From a virus: a stretch of 39,436 nt of DNA. Under the pieces are notes generated by a model that saw nothing but the letters and a program-made list of their open reading frames with translations, made no database searches and had not been told where the DNA came from. Where the stretch lies: positions 1 through 39,436 of the IMG/VR virus record IMGVR_UViG_3300044971_000861. The stretch is one strand, 5' to 3'. Shown here in pieces: positions 22,052 through 30,925 of this stretch (position 1 is the first letter of the stretch; each line of letters starts with the position of its first letter). The translations under genes and the position numbers were made by a program.

Positions 22052-22745
22052 GGCGCAGCCTCCTTCCTGTGCATGATAGGAGCCACTCACCATAGAAGTC
22101 ACGACTTGAAAGCCTGCCTTGTAAGTGGTGCAGCAGGATTTGGTCTCCGAGGTAGACGCCGCAGTGATTCAAGCCACGGCTGTTGATTGCCATCAGTACA
22201 AAGTCGCCTGTTTTCAGCTCTTCGTTTTGGTGTAGCTCGCGGAAACCCGCTTCTGCCCAGCACACGTCAAAAGTGGGTGCAGCAGCAAACTCATCAGGAC
22301 GCACATCACGCGGCCAGTCACGGAGATGCAATCCCTGCTCGGCATACCAATCTCTTGCCAGCGTCCAGCAATCCGTAACGCCCCAAACCCACTGCCTGCC
22401 GATCAATGGTGCTTTGTAGCCGCAGGGCTTGCACTCGCCCCAAGTTTCGAGGACAGGGTTGACGATGTACCAAGGCAGCCCGGACTTTTCACACGCCACC
22501 ATGTCTGCCTGCGAGGGTGTTGGCGCAAGGATCGGATGGCTGTGGACGATGCCAACGATCTCACCTTTGTCTTCAGCGGCTGCCCAACCCTCGGGGTCCA
22601 GCACAAAGTAGTCGGGAGATTCTGCGAGGTTCTTGCATGGCATGTACCGCTGCCGTCCTTTGACAACCACCAGTAGCCCACAGCTTTCGTTGGGAACTTC
22701 GGTTTTGGCGTGTGCCAAGGCAGCAGCGCGAGCGGTTACGTTCAT
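22035..22745 (-). CDS. Tail tip peptidase, lambda K-like (JAMM plus NlpC/P60)
   Basis: 236 aa with two hydrolase domains. The N-terminal JAMM/MPN zinc protease carries E20, HSH (H68, H70) and SQAD (D81). The C-terminal NlpC/P60 domain has C126 (GVTDCWTLA), H194 (NHCGVYLG) and a polar residue about H206. It is likely to process tail proteins during assembly and open the cell wall at infection. It overlaps the L-like gene by 4 bp. Confidence 0.92.
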   Translation of the reverse strand: MNVTARAAALAHAKTEVPNESCGLLVVVKGRQRYMPCKNLAESPDYFVLDPEGWAAAEDKGEIVGIVHSHPILAPTPSQADMVACEKSGLPWYIVNPVLETWGECKPCGYKAPLIGRQWVWGVTDCWTLARDWYAEQGLHLRDWPRDVRPDEFAAAPTFDVCWAEAGFRELHQNEELKTGDFVLMAINSRGLNHCGVYLGDQILLHHLQGRLSSRDFYGEWLLSCTGRRLRHASQD

Positions 22746-24376
22746 ATATTGATGCCGCCAACACCAGGGAATCCACCGAATGGCAGTTCGCCATTAGGGC
22801 GAATGCTGTACGTTTTAGATGGTGTAAAAGTATATGTTGACGAGGAGAAGGTAACAGGAACATAGAACGTTGCACTTAGGCTATCACCTTTGTTTTTTTG
22901 TAGTGCTTTATCGACCAAAACTTCCGAGGCTCCGTTGCTGTAAATAACTTTTGTTCCTTTAACAACGCCCGATCCTACTACTAAATCACCAATGTTTATG
23001 CCACTTGTGTTACTCATTGCTAAGCGGTATAGCTTTTGTCCATCGCCATAAAAGCCACCACCTGCGCCTTTATATGTAACTGACTTAGTTGTTGCGCTTG
23101 CCCAAGCTAAATCATTTAAATCAATGTTTAGGTTGATAGTTGTTCCACTCACCGATGCGACTTTTGTGCCCGCTGGAATACCCACGCCACTCACCGCAAC
23201 ACCGCTTTTGATGCCAGTAGCACTGCTGACTGTTATAGATAAACCATCAGACGCAAGCGTTCCGGTTCGCGTAAAGGGATTATTAGTAGCTGTTGCTGCT
23301 TGCGAAAGTGTAAGACTGTAGGGTGCGGTCAAATTTTTTGCTGCAACTGTTGTTCCGGCAGGTAATCCATATCCAGTGATTTTGTTGCCTGTACTTGTCT
23401 TTTGTACTTCATTTAACGTAAGTCCCGTCATTGTTGTACTGCCTGATGTCACATTCGCGCTAACGGTTACTGTGTCAAAACGGAGCTTGCAGCTACTCAG
23501 TCGTTTGCCGCATACATCTGCCGCAAGAGTTGTTACAGCTATATCGTCACGATCAAAATAGCCATCGCCTGTATAGTTGCAGCCATCGCCGCGATAGGTC
23601 CATGGACAAATGTTTGCGATGACTTGGCGGCGTGGTGCGCGAACATTCTGTAGGTCAAAAACAGCGGCTAGCTCAAACTCAACAACTTCGCGGTTCTCGA
23701 ATGACTTACGAGCAACGTAATACTCGTCACGTGGAAATTCAGCCGTAGGATCTGGCGTGCCGTAAGGATTGGTGCCACCTTCAAAGTTCGCTGCATCCAG
23801 ATATTTGATCAGCGTGCGGATGCGTGTGACCTTCGCACCAAGCAGGTCATTCCCAGGGTTAAAAGTATTGACCGCCTGCAAAATTGCCGTGATGGTGCTC
23901 ACAAGGTTGGCAACACGCAGTGTTGGTCTGGGAAGCTGACCTTGACCGTTGTATTCAAATCCAGTTGCTTCTACGGGATACCTGAGGTAAGTATTACCCG
24001 CGAACACCACCTGTCCGTATGTTGACGTGGCGTTGGCACCAGCGTGAAAGCGGTAGGTGCTAGCTGAACCATGCAGATTGGCAAAGGTCTCCAGCACAAA
24101 TAATTCGATGATGCCGCTTGGAGCAACGCCCTGCAGATCTGCTGCAAACTGCGTGATTGCTGCCCAGACAACGCCGCCATCCTCGACATAACCCTGCACA
24201 CGTGTGCCGCTAGTCGTGTCGAAGATTGCAATCAGTCGCGGCCATTGAGGTTCCGTTCCGCCTGACGTACCAGCATCAACGCACTTGAAGACCAAGCCCG
24301 TTTCAGGCACCGTCGTGGCGCGAACCACATCGCCGACGACGTAAGCAGTGCTAGCGGTCCAGGCTGCGTATGCCAT
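22742..24376 (-). CDS. Minor tail protein, lambda L-like, with large repeat insertion
   Basis: 544 aa, against about 230 for lambda L. The N-terminal ~70 residues resemble a chitin-binding type 5/12 module ([14 protein letters not shown] ... [12 protein letters not shown]). Residues ~80-300 are the L core with four cysteines (C257, C266, C289, C296), suited to the Fe-S cluster known in lambda L. Residues ~301-528 are a Ser/Thr/Gly-rich insertion with three GxGxxxGTxV repeats (near 337, 397, 467), placed just before the conserved ending [11 protein letters not shown]. The added modules probably display binding surface at the tail tip. Confidence 0.82.
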   Translation of the reverse strand: MAYAAWTASTAYVVGDVVRATTVPETGLVFKCVDAGTSGGTEPQWPRLIAIFDTTSGTRVQGYVEDGGVVWAAITQFAADLQGVAPSGIIELFVLETFANLHGSASTYRFHAGANATSTYGQVVFAGNTYLRYPVEATGFEYNGQGQLPRPTLRVANLVSTITAILQAVNTFNPGNDLLGAKVTRIRTLIKYLDAANFEGGTNPYGTPDPTAEFPRDEYYVARKSFENREVVEFELAAVFDLQNVRAPRRQVIANICPWTYRGDGCNYTGDGYFDRDDIAVTTLAADVCGKRLSSCKLRFDTVTVSANVTSGSTTMTGLTLNEVQKTSTGNKITGYGLPAGTTVAAKNLTAPYSLTLSQAATATNNPFTRTGTLASDGLSITVSSATGIKSGVAVSGVGIPAGTKVASVSGTTINLNIDLNDLAWASATTKSVTYKGAGGGFYGDGQKLYRLAMSNTSGINIGDLVVGSGVVKGTKVIYSNGASEVLVDKALQKNKGDSLSATFYVPVTFSSSTYTFTPSKTYSIRPNGELPFGGFPGVGGINI

Positions 24377-24720
24377 CAGGAGGGTTCAAAGACTTGGCGG
24401 AAGGTTACGTTGATCTTGCTACGCTCGAACTCATACAGCTCGCGGTTCCAGCTAGGGCAAACCCACTTCAGGGCGCTGGCACCACCGGGCGGAGTCCACT
24501 CAAAACTCGCAGCATCAGCAGCGCGGGCGTCAAGGAAGGCTTCGATGATGTCCGCTTCGTCGTCGGTTACGTCGAACGTCAGGCTCCACTCCTTTGGATT
24601 CTGGTTCAGCCCGTAGGTCAGGCGTTGTTCGTAGCCGTCACCGAACTTGACCGTGCGAATCTTGGGTTCGCTGCTCTTGTTGGCGGTGTAAACCGGGTTG
24701 TAGGCGGGGAAGGTAGCCAT
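24376..24720 (-). CDS. Minor tail protein, lambda M-like
   Basis: 114 aa, the usual length. Motifs VKFGDGYEQRLTYGLNQNP, WSLTFDV and the ending FERSKINVTFRQVFEP are typical of the M family. It sits between tape measure and L, as in lambda, and acts in tail-tip assembly. Confidence 0.9.
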   Translation of the reverse strand: MATFPAYNPVYTANKSSEPKIRTVKFGDGYEQRLTYGLNQNPKEWSLTFDVTDDEADIIEAFLDARAADAASFEWTPPGGASALKWVCPSWNRELYEFERSKINVTFRQVFEPS

Positions 24721-24723
24721 TGA

Positions 24724-26985
24724 TTAGTACAGCAGACCGCCGGGTTTCTTTTGTTTGATGATCTCGGCTTGGACTACAGCGGCGAGGGCGCTACCAAGCT
24801 GCGAGGCTTTGGTGTCGTCACCTTGCACTTTAGACCCGCTGGCATCCACGTTCACCACCACATTGGACGAGCCAGAGCTGCCAAGTTTGTTGTTGGGGAC
24901 GATGCTGCCTGAGCGCCCTGGTACGAACAGCTCGGGACCGCGTTCGCCAACGATGTAAGGTCTGCCACCACCAACGGGGCCGCCTTTGGCTCTACCCGGC
25001 AGAAGCGATGGCAAATTGAAGCCATCAGCAAAACCTGCTCCGCCAGGAAGCGTATAACCACCGCTAGCGGCTGCTCCAGTTGCCGGACCGCTAGGAAACA
25101 ACCTCAAAACGCTATTCAGAATTGTCATCTGAATCCATTTGGCAATAATCTGAGCAGCCATGTCAAGGAAGTGATCAGCAACACTTCGGAAGAATCCAGC
25201 AAGCGCCTCTTGCGCTGTCATCGCGCCAGATACAAGACCTTTGAATGAAGTCCCGAAGGCATCACCTATTGATTTTGCAGCTTCCTTGACTTGGTTAATT
25301 GGATTGAGTAAATCATTCAGTTCCTTTTTGGCCTTTGCCGCTTCTTCTGCTATGCCGGTTTCAGGCATAAGGCTAATGTCAGTGCGGAATGCCCCTGCTC
25401 CTCCTGGAAGCATTGCACCCGGCGTCAAACCAGCACGCTTGTAGTATTCCTCAAGTTGTTTTTTCAGCTCTTCAGTTTGAAGCTTGAGTGTTTCAAGGCG
25501 TTTAATCTCGTTGTTTAGGTCAGTGAGATTAACGCGTTGTTCTGCGTTCTTTAATTCACCAATTTGTTTGGCGCGATCTTCAAAATCAAACTGAATGCGT
25601 AGGCGCTTTTGCTCAACTTCACTTGCTTCATCTAATAGTAATACCTGCCGCGAAAACTCAGTGCCAAGACGATCGCCAAGCTCAAGTGAACGTTCAAGTT
25701 CTTTGGCAAGTTTTTCGGCTTCCCGCTCCGCGTCAGATTTACCTTTTTTCCTTCCTCCAGCCCCAGCGCCTCCAGACGAAATAAATGTTGATGGCAGATC
25801 AGGTGTTGATATTTGCGCGGGAGTCTCCATCCGTTGAAGACGATTGCGCATTAAATCCAGCAAAACTTTCGATACAGGCTGCCTACGTTCTTTGGACAAA
25901 AAAGCAGCCTCAGCTTTGAGACCGGTTAATCCAGTGCCAAACGCACCGCTTGTGCCTTTGAACAATTCGCCAGCGCCAGACATTCCACCAAGTCCAGCCA
26001 AAGGCAATCGACCACCTCTAATTGCGATTGCGGCAGCAGTTGCACCGGGCTTAGTGACGGCGTTGATTAAATCAGCGATTGTTCCAAGCGTTTGAGCAGC
26101 AATGCCGCCAATTCCCCTAATAAGCGGACCCAACGATATAAGTACATCTCGCAATCCCTTCATTGCTTCAACCACCATCGGAATTAAATCCTGTGTGGCT
26201 GCTACTTGAAAATTTTCAAATTCGTTTTGCAGGTTCTTGACCGCCTGTGCCGGACCATTCATGGCGGCAGCAAGTTCGTCAGCACCTTCGGTTCCAGCAC
26301 GCTTCAAAGCGCGAATGACTACATCAGATGTGATTTCACCTTGCTCAGCGAGTTTCCGAATCTCATTGACTGGCCTGCCAAGTTCTTTTGTTAGCCCAAC
26401 AACTAAACCAGGCGCTTGCTCAAGAACTGAATTAAGTTCTTGTCCTCTTAGAACACCAGAACCAAGTGCTTGGGTCAACTGCAGTAAAGCGCCGGCACTT
26501 TCAGCAGTTGTTGCACCACTGACCTTTGCCGCTGTATTGAAACCAACGAACGCAGCGTTGATGTCTTCAAGGCTGACATTTAGCGGACGGAGCCGCCCGT
26601 ACAACTGAGCAAATTGTTGATTGCTTTCTGTGGCACTCAACCCAAATGCTCTTCCAGATTGAGCTGCTAATTCCTGCGCCCTTGCAACTTCGCCGTAGCC
26701 TTTTGCTAGGAACGTGAGGCGACGTACTGATTCTTCGCGCTGGATGCCAGCCTGAACAGCCTGCTGTGCCGTTCGTAAGCCAAGATAGGCTGCTGACAAT
26801 CGACCCAATACGCCGATTAACTCAGACGCCGAACTGCTCGCAGCACGAAAAGGTTGAGCGCCTGAAGCGCCGCCAATTCCTTCTAATGCTCTTTGCGCTT
26901 GCTGAGCAGCTTGCTGAACTTCACGCAGTTTCTGGGTTGCGCCACGGCTATCAACATTGATGGCAACGTTGGCGACGACGGACAC
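24724..26985 (-). CDS. Tape measure protein
   Basis: 753 aa; it sets tail length (on the lambda scale roughly 110 nm, an estimate). The N-terminus contains a coiled coil (QKLREVQQAAQQAQRALEGI) and the conserved tape-measure domain (about 75-240, SAGALLQLTQALGSGVLRGQ). A Lys/Glu-rich coiled coil lies at about 415-515, and the C-terminus carries GGRPYIVGERGPELFVPG, a hallmark of lambda-like tape measures. It follows the chaperone pair, as usual. Confidence 0.93.
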   Translation of the reverse strand: MSVVANVAINVDSRGATQKLREVQQAAQQAQRALEGIGGASGAQPFRAASSSASELIGVLGRLSAAYLGLRTAQQAVQAGIQREESVRRLTFLAKGYGEVARAQELAAQSGRAFGLSATESNQQFAQLYGRLRPLNVSLEDINAAFVGFNTAAKVSGATTAESAGALLQLTQALGSGVLRGQELNSVLEQAPGLVVGLTKELGRPVNEIRKLAEQGEITSDVVIRALKRAGTEGADELAAAMNGPAQAVKNLQNEFENFQVAATQDLIPMVVEAMKGLRDVLISLGPLIRGIGGIAAQTLGTIADLINAVTKPGATAAAIAIRGGRLPLAGLGGMSGAGELFKGTSGAFGTGLTGLKAEAAFLSKERRQPVSKVLLDLMRNRLQRMETPAQISTPDLPSTFISSGGAGAGGRKKGKSDAEREAEKLAKELERSLELGDRLGTEFSRQVLLLDEASEVEQKRLRIQFDFEDRAKQIGELKNAEQRVNLTDLNNEIKRLETLKLQTEELKKQLEEYYKRAGLTPGAMLPGGAGAFRTDISLMPETGIAEEAAKAKKELNDLLNPINQVKEAAKSIGDAFGTSFKGLVSGAMTAQEALAGFFRSVADHFLDMAAQIIAKWIQMTILNSVLRLFPSGPATGAAASGGYTLPGGAGFADGFNLPSLLPGRAKGGPVGGGRPYIVGERGPELFVPGRSGSIVPNNKLGSSGSSNVVVNVDASGSKVQGDDTKASQLGSALAAVVQAEIIKQKKPGGLLY

Positions 26986-27011
26986 AGCACAACCCTTTTG
27001 CTACTAGCAGT

Positions 27012-27197
27012 CTACCGACGCCGCTTCATCTGACGTTCCTGCTCCTCGTTCTGCAGCTCAAAATAACTAGACCAAATCAGTAGCTCTTCTAACGTTATCT
27101 CCCGATTTAGGCGAGCCAACGTGTATCCCAGTTCCTTGGCAACTCCAAGCTGTAGTAACAGCAGATTGTCTTTTTTTAGCTCAGCCTTTACTGCTTT
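27012..27197 (-). CDS. Tail assembly chaperone extension (GT-type, frameshift-accessed ORF)
   Basis: This open frame overlaps the end of the 27181-27573 gene and reads KAVKAELKKDNLLLLQLGVA..., ending NEEQERQMKRRR, the typical end of the T part of lambda G/GT-like chaperones. It has no ATG or GTG; only one TTG occurs, well inside. It is in the +1 frame relative to the upstream gene and blocked upstream by TGA at 27198-27200. The switch must therefore occur between 27197 and the upstream stop (27181-27183), plausibly at AAA-G (Lys codon AAA to AAG). The product would be a G-T fusion needed for tape-measure assembly. Confidence 0.75.
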   Translation of the reverse strand, partial: KAVKAELKKDNLLLLQLGVAKELGYTLARLNREITLEELLIWSSYFELQNEEQERQMKRRR

Positions 27198-27573
27198 TCA
27201 TGTCCAGCTCCTCACCTTCCTCGGGATTCGTGATGATCGCCAGCATGAGTGCCTGCAGATCAGCATCCATTACTTCGTTTTTCAGCTCAGCGATTTCACC
27301 AGCCTGAAACAGGCGTTGACCAGCATCGTCTACGGCTTTCGTCACCAACAGGTTGAGCGCAAAGCCATTCGGATCATCACCGCCAGGCATTTTCTGTGCT
27401 CGCTCGCGTTCCGCCATCGTCAACGGCGTTGCGTAAAACTCAAACAACTCACCGTTTGCCAAGGTCACCACACGCTTGATTGGCGTCAGGTTTGCAGCCT
27501 TTTTCAGACGGGCAAGGGCTGACGATGTAGGTGCGGGCATAAAAAAACGGGTTCTTGTTATCACTTTAGACAT
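27181..27573 (-). CDS. Tail assembly chaperone (lambda G-like)
   Basis: 130 aa, placed between major tail protein and tape measure as expected. The core (RVVTLANGELFEFYATPLTMAERE in two pieces, FALNLLVTKAVDDAGQRLF, AEIAELKNEVM) matches phage tail chaperones. It ends DMKSSKG-stop inside the T-frame ORF. The ATG at 27573 directly follows the T-run of a terminator; an internal ATG at 27540 is possible. Confidence 0.8.
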   Translation of the reverse strand: MSKVITRTRFFMPAPTSSALARLKKAANLTPIKRVVTLANGELFEFYATPLTMAERERAQKMPGGDDPNGFALNLLVTKAVDDAGQRLFQAGEIAELKNEVMDADLQALMLAIITNPEEGEELDMKSSKG

Positions 27574-27602
27574 AAAAAAGCCCCCGGTGCAACCCAGGGG
27601 CC
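27574..27602 (-). terminator. Rho-independent terminator after the major tail protein gene
   Basis: Minus strand: GGCCCCTGGG, then TTGCA, then CCGGGGGC with six T. The strong hairpin between major tail protein and the chaperone gene probably attenuates the transcript so that the major tail protein is made in excess over the downstream minor proteins. Confidence 0.85.
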
Positions 27603-27627
27603 GATCTGAACATTCCTCAGAAGCCTA

Positions 27628-28386
27628 TCAGGCAGAGGTGCTGAAATCGAAGGTCGGCACACCCGCTGGGCGGAAGGTGATCTCAACCTGCTGAGCATCG
27701 TCAGGGTTGATGTTCAAGCTGGCGGACAGCAGCACGGCATCCATTGCGATGGAGCGGCTCAAAGCTTCAGAGCTTTGCTTGTCGGTGTACAGCTTGAAGG
27801 CACAACCAACTTGCTGACGCTGCAGCACGTCTTCCACCATCCGGTTCGACAGAGCGCTGTCTTCGTTGGTGACATAGATGCTTGCAGTGCCGCTGCCATC
27901 CGCAAAGCCGGGAATGTAGGCCCGGAAAGGTGCATACTGTCCAGCGGTTTGACCGATGGTGGTTACGTCGATCTCAGCACGGCTGATTTCAAAGCTCCAG
28001 GACTGAACTTGGCCGACAGCTGCGTAATCGGCGTAGTACACTTCAAATTCGTTGGGTGCAGCAGCAGTACCGTCGTCAGACAGGTTGACTGCAGAGCCAC
28101 CAGCAGTTGCCGAGACCTGCAGAGCCCCAGAACTGGCGGTGTAGGCAATCACGTAGTAGGTGGTAGCAGCATCCAAGGGAGCAGGAAGAGTGCCGCTACC
28201 AGCGCCGCCAGTTTGACTGTTGACGACTTTGAACTTAACAGGGTCGCCAACTTTGAAGTTGAGGTAAGGCTCAACCGTGATGGTTTCAGTAGAAGTATTC
28301 ACACCAGACTCACCGAAAGTACCGGTGGTTCCAGCGGGCTTGTAGTAAAGGGCGCCGGACGTACCGGACAGAACAGTGACAGCCAT
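27628..28386 (-). CDS. Major tail protein
   Basis: 252 aa tail tube subunit. The second half (VQSWSFEISRAEIDVTTIGQT, YIPGFADGSGTASIYV, SLNINPDDAQQVEITF) is characteristic of siphovirus tube proteins. Residues ~29-112 look like an inserted surface domain (LPAPLDAATTYYVIAYT ... LQVSATAGGSAVNL). It is followed by a strong terminator, consistent with a highly expressed gene. Confidence 0.9.
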   Translation of the reverse strand: MAVTVLSGTSGALYYKPAGTTGTFGESGVNTSTETITVEPYLNFKVGDPVKFKVVNSQTGGAGSGTLPAPLDAATTYYVIAYTASSGALQVSATAGGSAVNLSDDGTAAAPNEFEVYYADYAAVGQVQSWSFEISRAEIDVTTIGQTAGQYAPFRAYIPGFADGSGTASIYVTNEDSALSNRMVEDVLQRQQVGCAFKLYTDKQSSEALSRSIAMDAVLLSASLNINPDDAQQVEITFRPAGVPTFDFSTSA

Positions 28387-28415
28387 TGTTGTGAACGGTA
28401 TTGGCTGATCAGATT

Positions 28416-28847
28416 CTAGCTTTGCTCATAAGCCTCAAAAGTTATGACCACCTGCGTCTGCGAAAACCCTTCCGGTGACGACGGTTCGATCGTGCGCGGA
28501 CCATTTGCGGCGTCAAATTTTATATTTTCAAGCTGCAAACGTGAAAACAGGTTGATGCAACGCTGAGCAATCGTCAGACCAGCACCAGGACCGCCACCAC
28601 GCGGAGCGAAGATGTTGAAAACAAGAGTGCCATTACGACGATCGAATCCTGCGCCAGTACCACGCGCTGACGTTGTAAGAATCGTCATGTAGGCAGAGTC
28701 ACCCCAGATGATGCTGGTTTGAATCCAGCTCGCATTGTTTGGCGGAGTGAACGGAACGTTTTGATAGGCGACCGGAACGGGAGGTGTGCTCGCAAACTCC
28801 GTAGCAATACGGTTTTCGATGTAAGCGCGGACGGTGTTAAGGCTCAT
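28416..28847 (-). CDS. Tail terminator protein (lambda U-like)
   Basis: 143 aa. N-terminal helix (LNTVRAYIENRIATEF) and NVPFTPPNNASWIQTSI are typical of phage tail terminator/DUF4128 proteins, and the position before the major tail protein fits. It overlaps the upstream gene by 4 bp. Confidence 0.8.
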   Translation of the reverse strand: MSLNTVRAYIENRIATEFASTPPVPVAYQNVPFTPPNNASWIQTSIIWGDSAYMTILTTSARGTGAGFDRRNGTLVFNIFAPRGGGPGAGLTIAQRCINLFSRLQLENIKFDAANGPRTIEPSSPEGFSQTQVVITFEAYEQS

Positions 28848-29248
28848 GAGTTGCGACCAATCCGGTCCGCTTCGGCGTTGACGTAAGTTTGAACGTCTTT
28901 TGCGATTGAATCAACCCAGCCGTCAGGTGCCTGCTTGCTGTGGCCACGAGCCAAGGGCTCGGCGTAAATCAAATTGTTGTGAATGCTGTAAACGTTGCCA
29001 ATTCGCTCGTTGCCAAGACTGTAATTAACAGCAGTTGGCGGCACATTGTTTGGGTACTGCCCTTCAGGTTGCCCTTTAGATGGCGCAGCATTTTCACCAA
29101 TGGCCCAGCTTGCGCGAAAGCGACCTGTATCCACAGGGCTGGCGAGTTTTAATCGTTGATCAGCGGTCAACACAGCGGCTTTAAGCAACAGGTTTAACTG
29201 GCGTTCCGCGTAATCACCAATCTCACCAACCCTGATGGTGCGTGCCAT
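28844..29248 (-). CDS. HK97 gp10-like tail-joining protein
   Basis: 134 aa. VDTGRFRASWAIGENA is the signature SPVDTGxLRxSW of the gp10/minor tail Z family, and IYAEPLARGHSKQAP is the usual C-terminal motif. It joins the tail end to the head completion proteins. Confidence 0.85.
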   Translation of the reverse strand: MARTIRVGEIGDYAERQLNLLLKAAVLTADQRLKLASPVDTGRFRASWAIGENAAPSKGQPEGQYPNNVPPTAVNYSLGNERIGNVYSIHNNLIYAEPLARGHSKQAPDGWVDSIAKDVQTYVNAEADRIGRNS

Positions 29249-29249
29249 G

Positions 29250-29606
29250 TCACTCCCTCAGGAATACTTCAAACACGATAGGCGTATTGTCCTGCTCAAT
29301 TTTGCGCACCTCAACCACCTGCATGATGCGGCTTGATACGGTCACCTGATCAGACACGGCGGGTTCGTAAGCAAGATCAGCAGCAGCAATGGTGAGCTTT
29401 TTATCAGTGCTCTTGATCAGGTCGTTGATTTCGCGCTCAATCACATCCTCAAGCACGCCACGCACAACGGCTTCAGATGCTTCCGGCACCGCTACGCCGG
29501 TGGTTGGGTTATAAGTGCCAGTGGTGATGCGTCTGATGGTGACTTGGCCACCAAATTTCAACATCAGCTTGCTGGCTGTTTTGCGCAGCGAGGTTGCAAG
29601 AGCCAT
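29250..29606 (-). CDS. Head-tail joining / head closure protein
   Basis: 118 aa. It has a small beta-barrel-type sequence (KFGGQVTIRRITTGTYNPTTG, VTVSSRIMQVVEVRKIEQDN cut in pieces). Gene order places it between connector and gp10-like protein, where head-closure (stopper) proteins lie. Confidence 0.72.
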   Translation of the reverse strand: MALATSLRKTASKLMLKFGGQVTIRRITTGTYNPTTGVAVPEASEAVVRGVLEDVIEREINDLIKSTDKKLTIAAADLAYEPAVSDQVTVSSRIMQVVEVRKIEQDNTPIVFEVFLRE

Positions 29607-29860
29607 CAGATTTTGTAGGCGAGACAGGCGCCGTTCTGGAGTTTGATACTGGTGAAATAACCAGTCAAATGAGCGCCTGCATCAATAGTTGCACCGGCAA
29701 AATTGTTGTCAATCACATTGGTCGAAATGATCGCGTCAACCGTGCTGTTTTCCCAGAAGTCAATATGACTGAACTTGCCAGTGTGGGTGGCGGTGTCGGT
29801 AATAACTTCTGCGCCAGTCGCGTAGTTAATAACGGAGGCGCCGCCCTTGGATTTGGACAT
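29606..29860 (-). CDS. Tandem paralogue 3 of a small virion-type protein, 84 aa
   Basis: Third of three adjacent related genes. Shared frame: GAEVITDTATHTGKFSHIDF in the N-terminal half and LTGYFTSIKLQNGACLAYKI at the end. Beta-rich; likely a decoration or head-fibre protein made from the head gene cluster. Extra basic start (SKSKGG). Function inferred from position only. Confidence 0.7.
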   Translation of the reverse strand: MSKSKGGASVINYATGAEVITDTATHTGKFSHIDFWENSTVDAIISTNVIDNNFAGATIDAGAHLTGYFTSIKLQNGACLAYKI

Positions 29861-29862
29861 GA

Positions 29863-30117
29863 TCAGATTTTGTAGGCGATGACAGCCCCGGCGGAGGCCA
29901 ACGTAAAAGCGGTGAACACACCCTGAAGCTCAAAGCCAGCAGGGAACGATTCGCCAATCAGGCTATTGCCCGTGTAATTCTGCGCTGTGATAGCGGTGAA
30001 CGAAGTGTTGTTTTTGGCAATCACAATGCGATTCCAGCGGCCAGTCTTCGCCGCAGTGGTATTCACAAAATCAGCGCCAATGCTGTAACTCGGATCAATT
30101 TCGCTGGTGTTGGCCAT
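29863..30117 (-). CDS. Tandem paralogue 2 of a small virion-type protein, 84 aa
   Basis: Middle member of the triplet. It shares GADFVNTTAAKTGRWNRI and the ending LQGVFTAFTLASAGAVIAYK with its neighbours at perhaps 30-40 per cent by eye. Two bases separate its stop from the next start, the same TGATCATG junction as in the other pair. Confidence 0.7.
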   Translation of the reverse strand: MANTSEIDPSYSIGADFVNTTAAKTGRWNRIVIAKNNTSFTAITAQNYTGNSLIGESFPAGFELQGVFTAFTLASAGAVIAYKI

Positions 30118-30119
30118 GA

Positions 30120-30356
30120 TCAGAGCTTGTAGGCAACGATTTTGCCGGAAGCAAGTGTGACGCTGGTGAATACGCCTTCAATGCAATCACCTGCAGCAAG
30201 CGGAACAGAGGTGAAGGTGTTGCCGCTGGCGTTCTGCACAGTCGCTGCGCTAATCACTGCATCGGCCAAGGCGTACAGCTTGTAAAACCGCCCAGTATGA
30301 GCCGCAGTGTCGCTGATGTACTCAAAGCCAATGTTGTAGGTGTCGCTATCGGCCAT
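30120..30356 (-). CDS. Tandem paralogue 1 of a small virion-type protein, 78 aa
   Basis: First of the triplet, following the connector gene with 2 bases between. It shares GFEYISDTAAHTGRFYKLYA and IEGVFTSVTLASGKIVAYKL with the next two. Probable structural protein. Confidence 0.7.
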   Translation of the reverse strand: MADSDTYNIGFEYISDTAAHTGRFYKLYALADAVISAATVQNASGNTFTSVPLAAGDCIEGVFTSVTLASGKIVAYKL

Positions 30357-30358
30357 GA

Positions 30359-30925
30359 TCAGCTACGGCGAATGGCAATGTTGCCTGGTCCACTGATTCT
30401 AAGCCCGGTCAAATAGCGTTCATAGATCGGCGGCAGACGGTCGGCACCGGTGGCGGAAGAGCTGGCCCCAGCCGATTCAACGCGCAATGTACCGATCTGA
30501 ACGGATTTGTAATCTTCAATGCCGCTCAGCCCCATGCCGTCTCGGTTGTTGTTCAGGTAAACGGCTAGGACGCACTGCGCCTGCTTGATCTGGCTTGGGA
30601 TTTCTGTGTCGGTGTAATAGTCCGTGGTAATGCGGAACGGGAAGCCGATGGCGTACGTATTGATGTACGTATCAGGCTTGCGCACGCCGGTACGGGGCCA
30701 TTGCAGGGCTTGGGTATCGGTAGCCCGTGCGCCAAGGAAACGTTCGCGGTCAAGGCGCTGCGTTGCGGTGTACAACGCCCGATTCTTCTGATCGTTCGTG
30801 GCTGATGCCCAAGCGGTCACGTCGTCGTCTTGAACGAAACCCTCAACTATCAGCTCCGCTGCTGCCAGCGTCAGGTAGCTGTTGGCGTTTGCGCCGCCCA
30901 CCGTTGCGTCGATTGTTATTGCCAT
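30359..30925 (-). CDS. Head-tail connector (adaptor) protein
   Basis: 188 aa. The start AITIDATVGGANANSYLTLA and the following GALYTATQRLDRERFLG-type helix (here NRALYTATQRLDRERFLG) are typical of phage head-tail adaptor/DnaT-like proteins. It attaches to the portal and receives the tail. It lies after the capsid genes in the usual place. Confidence 0.8.
   Translation of the reverse strand: MAITIDATVGGANANSYLTLAAAELIVEGFVQDDDVTAWASATNDQKNRALYTATQRLDRERFLGARATDTQALQWPRTGVRKPDTYINTYAIGFPFRITTDYYTDTEIPSQIKQAQCVLAVYLNNNRDGMGLSGIEDYKSVQIGTLRVESAGASSSATGADRLPPIYERYLTGLRISGPGNIAIRRS

Noticed and set aside
27775-28419. 214-codon plus-strand ORF
   Set aside because: Antisense to the major tail protein; no motif and no ribosome binding site.
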